64,000 nucleotides of DNA, from NCBI RefSeq assembly GCF_000745345.1, contig NZ_JQNR01000005.1:3348001-3412000 (forward strand), written 5' to 3'. A program made the position numbers and the translations under genes. Below the pieces are notes generated by a model. The model was not told where the DNA came from, did no database searches, and was given only the letters and a program-made list of their open reading frames with translations. Origin of the DNA: Actinacidiphila yeochonensis CN732 (GTDB lineage: Bacteria > Actinomycetota > Actinomycetes > Streptomycetales > Streptomycetaceae). Shown piece after piece: positions 17,801 to 26,615 of this stretch (the first letter of the stretch is position 1; each line of letters begins with the position of its first letter).

Positions 17801-18849
17801 CCCTCAAGGCGGCCGGCGCCGACCTCACCGCGCTCACCACGGTGGACGCCGCCGCGCTGGCCGCGCTGGACGTGCTGCTGGTGGACGCCTCGGCCGGCAA
17901 CGACGCCGCGCTGGCCTCACTGAAGGCCGCCGCCTCCGACGTCACCGGCTGGATCGAGGCCGGCGGCACCCTGTGGGTCAACGGAGCCACCCCGGACACG
18001 CTGCCCGCCGTGGCCGCGTTCCTGCCCAAGGGCGCGTCGCTGTCCGCGGTGGACGCCACCCACCAGCACGGTGCCGTCGTCACCGGCGACTCGCCGCTCA
18101 CCGCCGGGCTCAGCAACGCCGACCTGGACTGGCCGGGCGCCGGCAGCACGCTGGTGACCAGCACCGTCACCGCCAAGGGCGGCACCGGCGCGGTGGCCAC
18201 CCGGGCGGTGGACTGGAGCCAGTTCACCGCCGGCAACGAGCAGACCAAGTACGGCAAGGCCGCGCACAGCGCCGTCGGCTTCACGGCCGGCACCGCGCTG
18301 TGGCACGGACCGCTCGGCAAGGGAACGGTCGTCGTCGACCAGCTGCTGTGGCCGGTGAAGACCGCGCTGCCCGCCCAGGTGGGACTGGCGGCCGCGCTGG
18401 CAGCCAACGTCGGCGCCGCCTTCGCCGCGGGCTCCGGCTCCGGCCAGCTGCCCACCTCCGGGTGGAAGGGCTTCACCAACCCGGCGAGCAGCAACCCGGC
18501 CAACGCCTTCGACCGCAACCCCAGCACCCGCTGGAGCACCGACACGCTCCGCGAGCCGGGCATGTACTACGGCCTGGACCTCGGCGCCGAGCACACGATC
18601 GACAAGATCATCTGGGACGCCTCCGCCTCCAGCGGCGACTGCCCCAGCGCCGCCGACCTCCAGGTCTCCACCGACAACTCCACCTGGACCACGGTGCTCA
18701 GCCTCGCCGACACCTCCCCGTACACCACGGGCGGCGTCATGACGCTGAGCTTCGACCCGGTGGCCGCCCGCTACCTGAAGGTGGTCAACACCAAGGCCGG
18801 CGGGCTGTACATGTCGGTCCACGAGATCTACGTGTACGCCGTGCGGTAG
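14848..18849 (+). CDS. Tat-exported GH2 glycosidase with C-terminal CBM32
   Basis: 1333 residues. The start ATG follows GGAAGGAACC. A twin-arginine signal (PTRRQVLTTAAATAAALAV) is at residues 11-32. Sugar-binding and Ig-like GH2 domains precede the barrel. The acid/base Glu455 lies in WSAENEM and the nucleophile Glu541 in LISEFSSMYY. A long C-terminal region follows, containing a ThuA/GATase-like or beta-galactosidase-trimerisation-like segment (about 760-1180). It ends with a discoidin/CBM32 domain (about 1205-1333; TSGWKGFTNPASSNP to VHEIYVYA). GH2 covers beta-galactosidase, beta-glucuronidase and beta-mannosidase; substrate not assigned. It is a stand-alone unit between two hairpins, in the run of exported glycosidases. 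Confidence 0.92.
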   Translation: MNPQQPSSSALVPTRRQVLTTAAATAAALAVQRLGTAQAAPGGAAAAPRSGGSRVLASLNGTWDFQPAAAGAAYPPPDSGWAGIPVPAEWNMDSGPFATDWHAYDVFDTPADWNSADTAWYRRTFTVPAAERGRRIVLGFEAVNFEATVYVNGTQVAHHLDGLLPFEADVTDQIVFGRSNTVHLLVRSPGAAARQSDGYHHPAGSWWGQEAAGIWQDVWLLARDTVSVADTAVVTSVTDGRLTATTRLRNDSAADATVTVDHTVWDGPRQVMRLSRRVTVPAGGTATVEEQAAWTHPRLWSPADPHLYELRVDVRSSATGPVRDSATERFGFREVTVDGPALLLNGEPQLLRGDSWHYMGSVQNSRAYAELWMRMAMAAGVNYMRLHAMPYPPVYYDVADELGMLIVGESGIYGSSGNYALNADDFWANCATHLTDRVLRDRNHPSIIAWSAENEMLAAFGQSWSAKVATLKRPVLAQDTTRPVYFEGDGDPEGAGDLRSTHYPLEITSGSTAIPESARALAPGQSRGTEWDRQKPFLISEFSSMYYANPSDVSAVGGPAVYAGLDGLWSAHALTLRAQIEGFRYAGITAISPWNTVWYGMEPLPFDGTSVPARDPEGSGPVLRRVGPFAATLNPGFQRGLPAYRPNPIHDAVVRVFQPVAALAMDYRTHYAGGSTLSKDLMVCNDTARQAALTVSWTLKGQGLPTRKGSARTTVAATGRATVTARLALPAVRKKTAATLRISVTGDGAGFTDELPLTLHPAPAAKLGTPLKAAVLEGAGGSATTAALTALGVTARALGDLGTLPDPASGEVLVIAEGADPSVDGTAGTAVAAFVQGGGQVLVLAQSTFPQVLPWPQFTVGSSQTVTHVAAPNHPVLAGIGADDLRWWHTDNEIVVSTLLLKPRFGSLLSLADGGPALAASALAEARFGKGRYLMCQYPVVSAQADEPVADALLRNLLRYAAAPAPATGRFGVLAADPAGAAATTLKAAGADLTALTTVDAAALAALDVLLVDASAGNDAALASLKAAASDVTGWIEAGGTLWVNGATPDTLPAVAAFLPKGASLSAVDATHQHGAVVTGDSPLTAGLSNADLDWPGAGSTLVTSTVTAKGGTGAVATRAVDWSQFTAGNEQTKYGKAAHSAVGFTAGTALWHGPLGKGTVVVDQLLWPVKTALPAQVGLAAALAANVGAAFAAGSGSGQLPTSGWKGFTNPASSNPANAFDRNPSTRWSTDTLREPGMYYGLDLGAEHTIDKIIWDASASSGDCPSAADLQVSTDNSTWTTVLSLADTSPYTTGGVMTLSFDPVAARYLKVVNTKAGGLYMSVHEIYVYAVR

Positions 18850-18872
18850 CCGCCGGCCCGCCCGACGGCAGT

Positions 18873-18918
18873 AGCCGGCCGCCCGCACCCCGTGCCACCG
18901 GGGTGCGGGCGGCCGGCT
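18873..18918. terminator. 19-bp perfect hairpin after GH2
   Basis: AGCCGGCCGCCCGCACCCC (18873-18891) pairs perfectly with 18900-18918 around an 8-nt loop. It begins 24 bp after the GH2 stop and should end transcription on either strand. Confidence 0.75.
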
Positions 18919-19010
18919 CAGCGGCATGCCCGGGGACGGAGGGCCGACGGCCGGGAGCGGCCCGCTGCGGCCGCGGCATCGGCGACAGGCGTCCCGGTCA
19001 CCGAACAGTC

Positions 19011-19156
19011 GTCGGATGTCTCTGGGGGGAGATGCTGCGCGCACTCTTTACATGGGTCGGGTGTGGTCATATAAAGGTCCGGACATCGGATGTCTTGCCG
19101 ACTAGTGACGTCCGTGTGGACCGGTCGGGAAGCGCTACGGGACGGCGCTTCCCGAC
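19011..19156 (+). promoter_or_regulatory. GH95 promoter with palindromic operator and leader hairpin
   Basis: TTTACA (19047-19052), a 17-bp spacer and TATAAA (19070-19075) form the most consensus-like promoter in the window. A perfect 6-1-6 palindrome GACATCGGATGTC (19082-19094) lies at the expected transcription start. TCGGATGTC recurs 74 bp upstream at 19012-19020, allowing looping by a dimeric repressor. A 12-bp stem (19124-19135 / 19145-19156) follows in the leader. The remaining leader to 19419 is C-rich and holds no gene. Confidence 0.65.
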
Positions 19157-19419
19157 GCGTCCGCCGTGTCGCCCCGCCCCGCCACGCCGCTCCCGCGCCA
19201 CCCCGACGTCCGTGCCCGCCCGCACCCGCCGTACCCGCCTGCGCCAACCGCACCCGCCCGTAGCGCCCGCACCCCGCACGGCCCGCACCCGCCTGGCCCG
19301 TGAAGCCGCTCCGCCCGCAGCTCCGCCACCGCCACCGCCACCGCCCTCGTGCCCACCCGGGCGCCGCTCCCGGCCCCGCGCCCACGGTCCTTGCAGCCGA
19401 AGCCAGTTGAGGAGTCGTC

Positions 19420-22377
19420 ATGAGCAGACTCGACCGAAGAGACTTCCTGCAGATCGCCGGCGGCGCCGCAGCCGTCGGCGCGCTGCCGCTCGCCGCCGCC
19501 GCGCCCGCCGCCGCCTCGGAGGGCGGACCCGCCGCGAGCCGGAACGCCCACGGCGGCCGGGCCGGCCGCGGCGGCGCCCCGAAGGACGACGCCCCGCGCA
19601 CGGCCGTCAGCACCTCCTGGACGGAGAACTGGGAGAGCGGCTTCATCACCGGCAACGGCAACCTCGGCGCCGTGCTCTACGGCCGCCCCGAAGCCCCCAC
19701 CGTGCTGGTGAACCACAACCGGCTCTACACCTCGCAGTACCCGCCCGAGCAGCGCACCATCGCGGAGACCGCCGCGTATCTGCCGCAGATCCGGCAGATG
19801 ATCCAGGAGCAGGGCTACACCGCCATGCTCGACTGGTCCTTCGCCCAGTCCACGGCGCACGGCCTGGCCCCCGACGAGTCCATCGACTACCATCCCGGGC
19901 TCTTCCTCACCGGCGCGCTCACCGGCGCCGACCAGGCCACCGGCTACCAGCGCACCGAGAACTTCGAGACCGGCGAGGTCACCACCACCTGGCAGGGCAG
20001 CGCCGGCACCTTCACCACCCGGGCGTTCGCCTCGCGCCCGGACAACGTTGTCGTCTACACCGTTGAAGGCCCCGGCCGGGGCGCCCTGGACGCCGTCTTC
20101 ACCCTCGGCCCCGTCGGCACCGGCCTCATCACCCCCGGCCCCGCCCACGGCACCGACTGGATCGGCTTCCACAACCTCTACGCCCCGGGCAACGGAGGCT
20201 ACGACGGCGTCATCCGGGTCGCCACCACCGGCGGCACGGCGACCACCGACGACACCACCATCACCGTCTAGGGCGCCGACCGCCTCACCCTGCTCATCCG
20301 CATCACCCGCTGGCGCCCGCCGCAGACCGGCGGCGTCCAGCAGCTGGCCGCCGAACTGCGCCGCCTCAAGCCCGACTTCGACGCACTGCTGCGCCCGCAC
20401 GCCGCCGTCCACGGCGAGCTCTACAACCGGGTCCGGGTCGACTTCGGCGGCGGCGCCGACCGCGCGCTGACCACCGACGAGCTGCTCGCCCGCGCCCAGC
20501 GCGAACGCACCCTGCCGGCGGCCCTGCTGGAGAAGGTCTACGACGCCTGCCGCTACACCGTCATGTCCGCCAGCGGCGACCTGCCGCCCAACCTCCAGGG
20601 CATCTGGAACGGCAGCTGGAGCCCGCCCTGGCACAGCGACTACAGCGCCGACGCCAACCTCCAGCTCGCCGTCGACTCCATCGTCAGCGGCAACATGCCC
20701 GAGCTGATGGAGGGCTTCTTCTCCCTCATCGAGTCCGGCGTGCCGTCCTGGCGCGAGGGCGCCGCCAAGCTGGCCGGCTGCCGCGGCATCCTGTACCCGG
20801 CGCGGATGCAGGACCAGGGCACCTACTTCCAGCAGAACCACGACTGGCAGTGGTTCAACCAGGTCTCCATCGCCGGCTGGCTCGGCCACTACTTCTACGA
20901 CTACTACCGCTACACCGGCGACCTGGACTTCCTGCGCCACCGCGCGATCCCGTACCTCAAGGACTGCGCCCTGTTCTACGAGGACTGGTGGACCGCCGAC
21001 GCCGACGGAACGCTGCGCTCCACCCCGTCCTTCTCCTACGAGTCCGCCTTCGCCGACAACGCCACCATCGACTTCGCCGTCGCCAAGGAGGTGCTCACCA
21101 ACCTGGTCGAGGGCTGCCGGCTGCTCGGCGTGGAGAAGGAGTCGGTGCCCCGCTGGGAGAAGCTGCTCACCCGCTTCCCCGCCTACATGGTCAACACCGC
21201 GGACACCACCGGCGGCACGCCGCCGCCGAACTGGCTGATGGACGGCGGGGTGCCGGCGGTCGCCGACGGCACCCTCAAGGAGTTCATCGGCGCGAACATG
21301 CTGGAGTTCCCGCCGCACCGCCATCTGTCGCCGCTGTACCCGCTGTTCGTCAGCAACGAGCTGAGCCCCGAGCAGACCCCGCAGATCTGGACGGCGGCGG
21401 AGAAGGCGTACGAGAAGAAGATCCGCAGCGTCACCGAGTCGGAGTCGCACTACCGGATGCAGGCGTCGCTGTGCGCCGCGCGGCTCGGCCGCGGCGACGA
21501 CATCTGGAACTTCCTCACCCTGATGGCGGCGAACAACGTCTTCCACACCAGCCTGGTCCCCTCGCACTACGACGACCTGAACGTCTTCAACATCGACGCC
21601 AGCGGCGGCATCCCGGCCGTCCTGCACAACGCTCTGGCCTTCTCCGCCCCCGGCCGCCTGGACCTGCTGCCCGCGCTGCCCGGCGCGCTGGCCACGGGCA
21701 GCATCTCCGGCATCCTCGCCCGCGGCCGGATCACCATCGCCTCGCTGGCCTGGGACTACCCCGGCGGTACCGTCACCGCCCGGTTGGAGTCCGCGATCCG
21801 GCAGTCGGTCGAGCTGTCCGTGCCGCCGGGCCTGGACGGCACGGTGCTCACCGTGGGCGGCCGGCGGCAGCGGATCGGCGCGCTCGGCACGGCCGGCCGG
21901 CAGGGCGTCCGGGTCACGCTGCCCAAGGGCGCCACCGCGGTGGAGATCACCTTCACCCCGGTCGCGCCGCCGCCGGTGGCGCACCTGATCTCCTTCGGCG
22001 CCGCGGTCACAGCCTCCTCCACCCGCACCACCGACGGCGACGTCGGCCCGGAGAAGACCGTCGACAGTGACAGCACCACCCGCTGGACCAGCGACTACGC
22101 CGACAACCAGTGGCTCCAGCTCGACCTCGGCGCGGTCCGCTCCGTCACCGAGATCAAGCTCGACTGGGAGACGGCCACGGCCAGGGACTTCGCCGTCGAC
22201 GTCTCCGCGGACGGCCACACCTGGACCACCGTCGCCACGGTCACCGGCAACTCCGCCGCCGGCTGGATGGACTTCCCGGGCCTGAGCGCGACCGGACGCT
22301 ACGTACGGCTGGACCTGACGACCCGCGCCACCTCCTACGGCTTCTCGCTGTGGGACGTGGAGGTCTACGGCAGCTGA
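19420..22377 (+). pseudogene. GH95 alpha-L-fucosidase-like enzyme with CBM32, interrupted by one amber codon
   Basis: A single frame from ATG 19420 (Tat signal RRDFLQIAGG) to 22377 would encode 985 residues, but codon 284 is TAG (20269-20271). The sequence reads ITV-stop-GADRLTLLIRITRW; CAG to TAG is the simplest change. Before the stop is only the N-terminal beta-sandwich. After it come the GH95 (alpha/alpha)6 barrel (LPPNLQGIWNGSWSPPW, Glu541 in SFSYESAF, HRHLSPLYPL) and a C-terminal CBM32 (about 850-985). GH95 enzymes are inverting 1,2-alpha-L-fucosidases or alpha-L-galactosidases. At the paired Asn positions I read Asp411 and Asn413. The gene may be nonfunctional, read through, or miscalled at one base. 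Confidence 0.85.
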
Positions 22378-22383
22378 TCCCCG

Positions 22384-22417
22384 CCGGCGGCCCCGCACCC
22401 GGGTGCGGGGCCGCCGG
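22384..22417. terminator. 34-bp perfect palindrome after GH95
   Basis: CCGGCGGCCCCGCACCC (22384-22400) is followed directly by its exact complement (22401-22417), 7 bp after the GH95 stop. As RNA it would form a long GC hairpin with a minimal loop. Confidence 0.7.
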
Positions 22418-22454
22418 ACCCGCTCGCACCCGCCCGCACCCGCCCGCACCCGGT

Positions 22455-22660
22455 CCGACGGTCCGACGGTCCGACGTTCCCGTGATCCGACGGTACGACG
22501 GTCCGACGCTCGGGATGTCCGGGCGCACGGCCGTTCTGACGGTCTGACGGTCTGACATTCCCGTGATCCGACGGTACGACGTACGGCGGTCCGATCGTCC
22601 GACGTCCGTTCCGACGCTCCGCCTTACGACGCTCCACCTTCCGACGTTCCGCCACCACCG
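22455..22660. repeat. Array of degenerate CCGACGGT/TCCGACG repeats
   Basis: The intergenic region before the second GH2 gene consists of many short variants of tCCGACGgt. Within it a 24-bp unit beginning TTCCCGTGATCCGACG and ending GTACGACG occurs twice exactly, at 22477-22500 and 22558-22581 (period 81 bp). No reading frame with support is present. The array ends just before the GH2 ribosome binding site (AAGGAGGC). Confidence 0.75.
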
Positions 22661-22679
22661 CCCCGCCAAGGAGGCACCC

Positions 22680-25600
22680 GTGCGCGACGAACCAGCCGGG
22701 CCACCGGCCCAGCAGCCCGAGTCATCCCCGGCCCGGCGGCCCGCCCGGCCCGGGGTGTCCCGGCGCGGCTTCCTGGCCGCCAACTCCACCGTGCTCGCCG
22801 CCTTCGGCGCCGGCGTGCTGCTGCCCGCCGGAGCCGCCGCGGCGGCGGCCAAGGGGGGCGGGGGCCCGGCCGGCCGGGCCGCCTCGGACCTCGCCCGGTA
22901 CCGCCCGGTGACGGCCTCCTCCACCGCGTACGCGGCCACCCAGCCGTCCTTCGCCACCGACGGCCTGGACGCGGTCGGCGTGCGCGGCAGCGGCTGGCGG
23001 GCCGGGACCGGCGACGACCCCCAGTGGATCGCCGTCGACCTCCAGCAGGTGTGCTCCGTCACCGGAGTCGACCTCGTCTTCGAGGCCACCGCCGACGACA
23101 CCCCCTACCTGCCGTCCTCCGGCGCCCACTCCCGCGAGGGGTCCACCGGCGACGAGATCCAGTCCAGCTGCGCGGTCGCCTTCACCCTGGAGGTGTCCAC
23201 CGACAACTCGACCTGGACCACCGTGCACCGGGAGACCGCGGGACGCGGCGGGGCCGTCAGCATCCCCCTCGACCCGCCCGCCACCGGACGCTGGGTGCGG
23301 ATGACCGCGACCAGCCGCTCCTCCGCCGCGCCGCTGGGCCTCAACGGGTTCCAGGTGCACGGCACCGCGCACGGCGCCCGCCCCGCCGCCGAGGGCTGGA
23401 CCGACTGGCACACCCTCGCCGGCCCGCCCCCGGAGCTGCGCGTCGCCGCCGACGGCAGCGTGCCCGTCGAGTCCGGCTGGACGGTCACCACCGACGACTT
23501 CGCGCCCTCCACGGACGGCGCCGTGCTGTCCGGCCCGGGCGTGGACACCTCCGCCTGGCTGCCGGCCACCGTGCCCGGCACCGTACTGGCCTCCCTCGTC
23601 GAGCAGGGCAAGCTCCCCGACCCGGTCCTCGGCCGGAACAACCTCCAGGTGCCCGAGGCGCTGTCCCGCCACTCCTGGTGGTACCGCAGGGAGTTCACCC
23701 TCCCGGCCGGCCTGGACCACGGGCCCGGCCGCCGCGTCCGGCTGGAGTTCGACGGCGTCAACCACCAGGCCGAGTTCTGGCTCAACGGCACCCGGCTCGG
23801 CACCGCCGTCCACCCCTACGCCCGGGCCGCCTTCGACGTCACCGACGCGCTGCGCCCCGGCCGCGGCCCCAACGTCCTCGCGGTGCGGGTCGACCCGATG
23901 CCCTACCCGGGCAGCCCCGCCGACAAGGGCCCCAGCGGCGACTCCTGGCTGGACGCCGGGAGCGGCACGATGAACCGCAACGCGCCCACCTACATGTCGA
24001 TCTCCGGCTGGGACTGGATGCCGCCGGTCCGCGACCGCGCCACCGGCATCTGGAACCACGTGCGGCTGCGCTCCACCGGCACCGCCGTCGTCACCGACCC
24101 GTACGTCTCCACCAGGCTGCCCGACCTGCCGGACCTGGGCACCGCCGAGATCACCCTCACCGTCCCCGTCACCAACACCGCCGGCCGCGACCAGAAGGTC
24201 ACCGTGCGGGCCGCGTTCGACGGGGTGCGTGTCGCCAGGACCGCCACGGTGCCGGCGGGCGCGACCACCGACGTCGTCCTCGCCCCGGCCGAGTTCCCCG
24301 CGCTGCGGATCGCCGACCCCGAGCTGTGGTGGCCCAACGGCTACGGCGAGCCCGTGCTGCACGACCTCACCCTCACCGCCGAGGCCGGCGGCGCCGTCAG
24401 CGACCGCCGCACCCTGCGGTTCGGGATACGGCAGTTCGACTACAGCTACAGCATGCCGGTCCCCATCGTGAACGGCCACGGCTCCCAGGTCCTCGACTTC
24501 ACCGCCGTACAGGGCCGCTACGTGCGGCTCCAGGACATCCACCGGGCCACCCAGTACGGCATCTCGATGTGGACGCTGTCGGTCTACGCGGCCGGCGACC
24601 ACTCCACCGACCTCGCCCTCGGCCGGCCCGCCACCGCCTCCTCCACCGACTCCAGCGCCGGCCCGCCGGGGAACGTCACCGACGGCGACTCCACCACCCG
24701 CTGGTCCTCCGGCTACCAGGACGGCCAGTGGATCCAGGTCGACCTCGGCTCGGCCGCGAGCGTCGACCGCGTCGCGATCGAGTGGGAGACCGCCTACGCC
24801 ACCGACTTCACCGTGCAGGTCTCCGCCGACGGCCAGAACTGGACCGAGGCCACCTCCGTCGCCCAGAAGCCGGTGCAGCCGCTCCAGATCTCCGTCAACG
24901 GCACCCGCGTCTTCTGCCGCGGCGGCAACTGGGGCTTCGACGAACTGCTGCGCCGGGTGCTGGGCACCCGCACCGCCGACACCGTCGCCCTGCACCGCGA
25001 CCAGAACTTCACCATGATCCGCAACTGGACCGGCTGCTCCAACCGCGAGGAGTTCTTCGCCGCCTGCGACGAGAACGGGCTGCTGGTCTGGAACGACTTC
25101 TGGGACGGCTGGTCGATGGATCCGCCGGACCACGCCGCGTACCTCGCCCTGGCCCGCGACACCCTGCGCGCCTACCGCAGCCACCCCTCGATCGCCGTGT
25201 GGTGCGGCGCCAACGAGGGTGCCCCGCCGACCCCGATCGACGACGGCGTGAAACAGCTCGTCGCCCAGGAGGACCCCGACACCCTCTACCTCGGCAGCTC
25301 CGCCGACGGCGTGGTCAAGGGCCACGGCCCCTACAGCTGGACCGACCCCGGCTCCTACTTCGGCACCGGCAACTTCGGCTTCCACACCGAGATCGGGATG
25401 CCCGTCCTGCCCGTCGCCGAGACCATGCGCAACCTCGTCGGGGACGAGGCGCCGTGGCCGGTCGGCGACGTGTGGGGCGCCCACGACTGGGCCCGCAACG
25501 GCGCCCAGGACCCGCGGGGCTACCAGGCGGCGATCGAGGACCGGCTGACCGCCGCCGACGACCTCGACACCTTCACCACCCGCGCCCAGCTCGTCAACTA

Positions 25601-26414
25601 CGAGAACGCCCGCGCCATGTTCGAGGCGTGGAACTCCGCGCTGTGGGACAACGCCTCCGGGCTGCTGCTCTGGATGTCCCACCCGGCCTGGTACAGCACC
25701 GTCTGGCAGACCTACGACTACGACCTGGACACCAACGGCTTCTACTACGGCACCCGTTGCGCCTGTGAGCCGCTGCACATCCAACTGCGGCCCTCCGACG
25801 GCCAGATCACCGCCGTCAACCACACCCCGGCCGCGCTGACCGGCGCCACGGCCACCGCCACCGCGTACGACCTGCTCGGCAACCGGCTGGCCCCGCCGGC
25901 CTCGGCCACCGTGGACGTCGCCGCCTCGGCCACCGCGGACGGGCCCGTCGCCGCCTTCACCGCCGACCTGCCCGCCCTGCACCTGCTGCGCCTGGACCTC
26001 ACCGCCGCCGACGGCACCCCGCTGTCGCGCAACACCTACTGGCGCTACCGGCAGCCCTCCGACCTGCGCGGCCTCAACTCCCTCGCGCAGACCCGCGTCA
26101 CCGTCGGACAGGTCGCCGACGGGCACGGCCGGAAGGCCCGGGGGAGCCGCGGCCCCAGGGCGTCAGACCCCGGCGCGCTGACCTTCACGGTGCGCAACAC
26201 CGGCGCCGCCACGGCCGCCATGGTCCGGATCTCGCTGCGCGACCGCGCCACCGACACCCGCCTCCTGCCCGCGTACCTCTCGGACAACTACCTGTGGCTG
26301 CTGCCCGGCGAGGAGCGCACCCTGACCGCGACCTGGCCGCACCCCACCCGCGGCGGCGACCGCCCCCGCATCGTCGTCGAGGGCTACAACGTGCCGCGCA
26401 CCACGATCGGCTGA
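22680..26414 (+). CDS. Tat-exported GH2 enzyme (exo-beta-glucosaminidase/beta-mannosidase-like) with an internal CBM32
   Basis: 1244 residues from GTG 22680 behind AAGGAGGC. The Tat signal is SRRGFLAANSTVLAAFGAG (about 27-45). An N-terminal discoidin domain (about 75-235) precedes the GH2 sugar-binding domain (SWWYRREFTLP, LEFDGVNHQAEFWLNG). The catalytic barrel has acid/base Glu846 in WCGANEG and nucleophile Glu904 in FHTEIGMPV. An extra discoidin segment (about 604-728) splits the GH2 core. Its C-terminal part (GRYVRLQDIHRATQYGISMW) comes before its N-terminal part (ALGRPATASSTDSS). The closest enzymes by architecture are exo-beta-D-glucosaminidases and beta-mannosidases; the substrate is uncertain. 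Confidence 0.9.
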   Translation: MRDEPAGPPAQQPESSPARRPARPGVSRRGFLAANSTVLAAFGAGVLLPAGAAAAAAKGGGGPAGRAASDLARYRPVTASSTAYAATQPSFATDGLDAVGVRGSGWRAGTGDDPQWIAVDLQQVCSVTGVDLVFEATADDTPYLPSSGAHSREGSTGDEIQSSCAVAFTLEVSTDNSTWTTVHRETAGRGGAVSIPLDPPATGRWVRMTATSRSSAAPLGLNGFQVHGTAHGARPAAEGWTDWHTLAGPPPELRVAADGSVPVESGWTVTTDDFAPSTDGAVLSGPGVDTSAWLPATVPGTVLASLVEQGKLPDPVLGRNNLQVPEALSRHSWWYRREFTLPAGLDHGPGRRVRLEFDGVNHQAEFWLNGTRLGTAVHPYARAAFDVTDALRPGRGPNVLAVRVDPMPYPGSPADKGPSGDSWLDAGSGTMNRNAPTYMSISGWDWMPPVRDRATGIWNHVRLRSTGTAVVTDPYVSTRLPDLPDLGTAEITLTVPVTNTAGRDQKVTVRAAFDGVRVARTATVPAGATTDVVLAPAEFPALRIADPELWWPNGYGEPVLHDLTLTAEAGGAVSDRRTLRFGIRQFDYSYSMPVPIVNGHGSQVLDFTAVQGRYVRLQDIHRATQYGISMWTLSVYAAGDHSTDLALGRPATASSTDSSAGPPGNVTDGDSTTRWSSGYQDGQWIQVDLGSAASVDRVAIEWETAYATDFTVQVSADGQNWTEATSVAQKPVQPLQISVNGTRVFCRGGNWGFDELLRRVLGTRTADTVALHRDQNFTMIRNWTGCSNREEFFAACDENGLLVWNDFWDGWSMDPPDHAAYLALARDTLRAYRSHPSIAVWCGANEGAPPTPIDDGVKQLVAQEDPDTLYLGSSADGVVKGHGPYSWTDPGSYFGTGNFGFHTEIGMPVLPVAETMRNLVGDEAPWPVGDVWGAHDWARNGAQDPRGYQAAIEDRLTAADDLDTFTTRAQLVNYENARAMFEAWNSALWDNASGLLLWMSHPAWYSTVWQTYDYDLDTNGFYYGTRCACEPLHIQLRPSDGQITAVNHTPAALTGATATATAYDLLGNRLAPPASATVDVAASATADGPVAAFTADLPALHLLRLDLTAADGTPLSRNTYWRYRQPSDLRGLNSLAQTRVTVGQVADGHGRKARGSRGPRASDPGALTFTVRNTGAATAAMVRISLRDRATDTRLLPAYLSDNYLWLLPGEERTLTATWPHPTRGGDRPRIVVEGYNVPRTTIG

Positions 26415-26615
26415 GCCGCCACGGCCGGCGGAGGGCCCAGCCCCGCTCCACGAGCGCCCCCGCCGGACCGCGCCGCGGAACACGGAGCGGAGCGGGCTCG
26501 CGGGCACCGCGGCGCCGCCCCCCAGGGTGGCGCCGTGGCCGTCTCCCGGTGCGAAGGGGTGCCGTGTCGCGTTCCTCTGGCGCGCCCTTCCACCGGACGT
26601 GCCGGCACTCCGGCG

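Noticed and set aside
20563..22377. A separate gene starting at the internal ATG after the GH95 amber codon
   Set aside because: The frame is the same as upstream and the similarity continues before this ATG, with no ribosome binding site; one interrupted gene is more likely.
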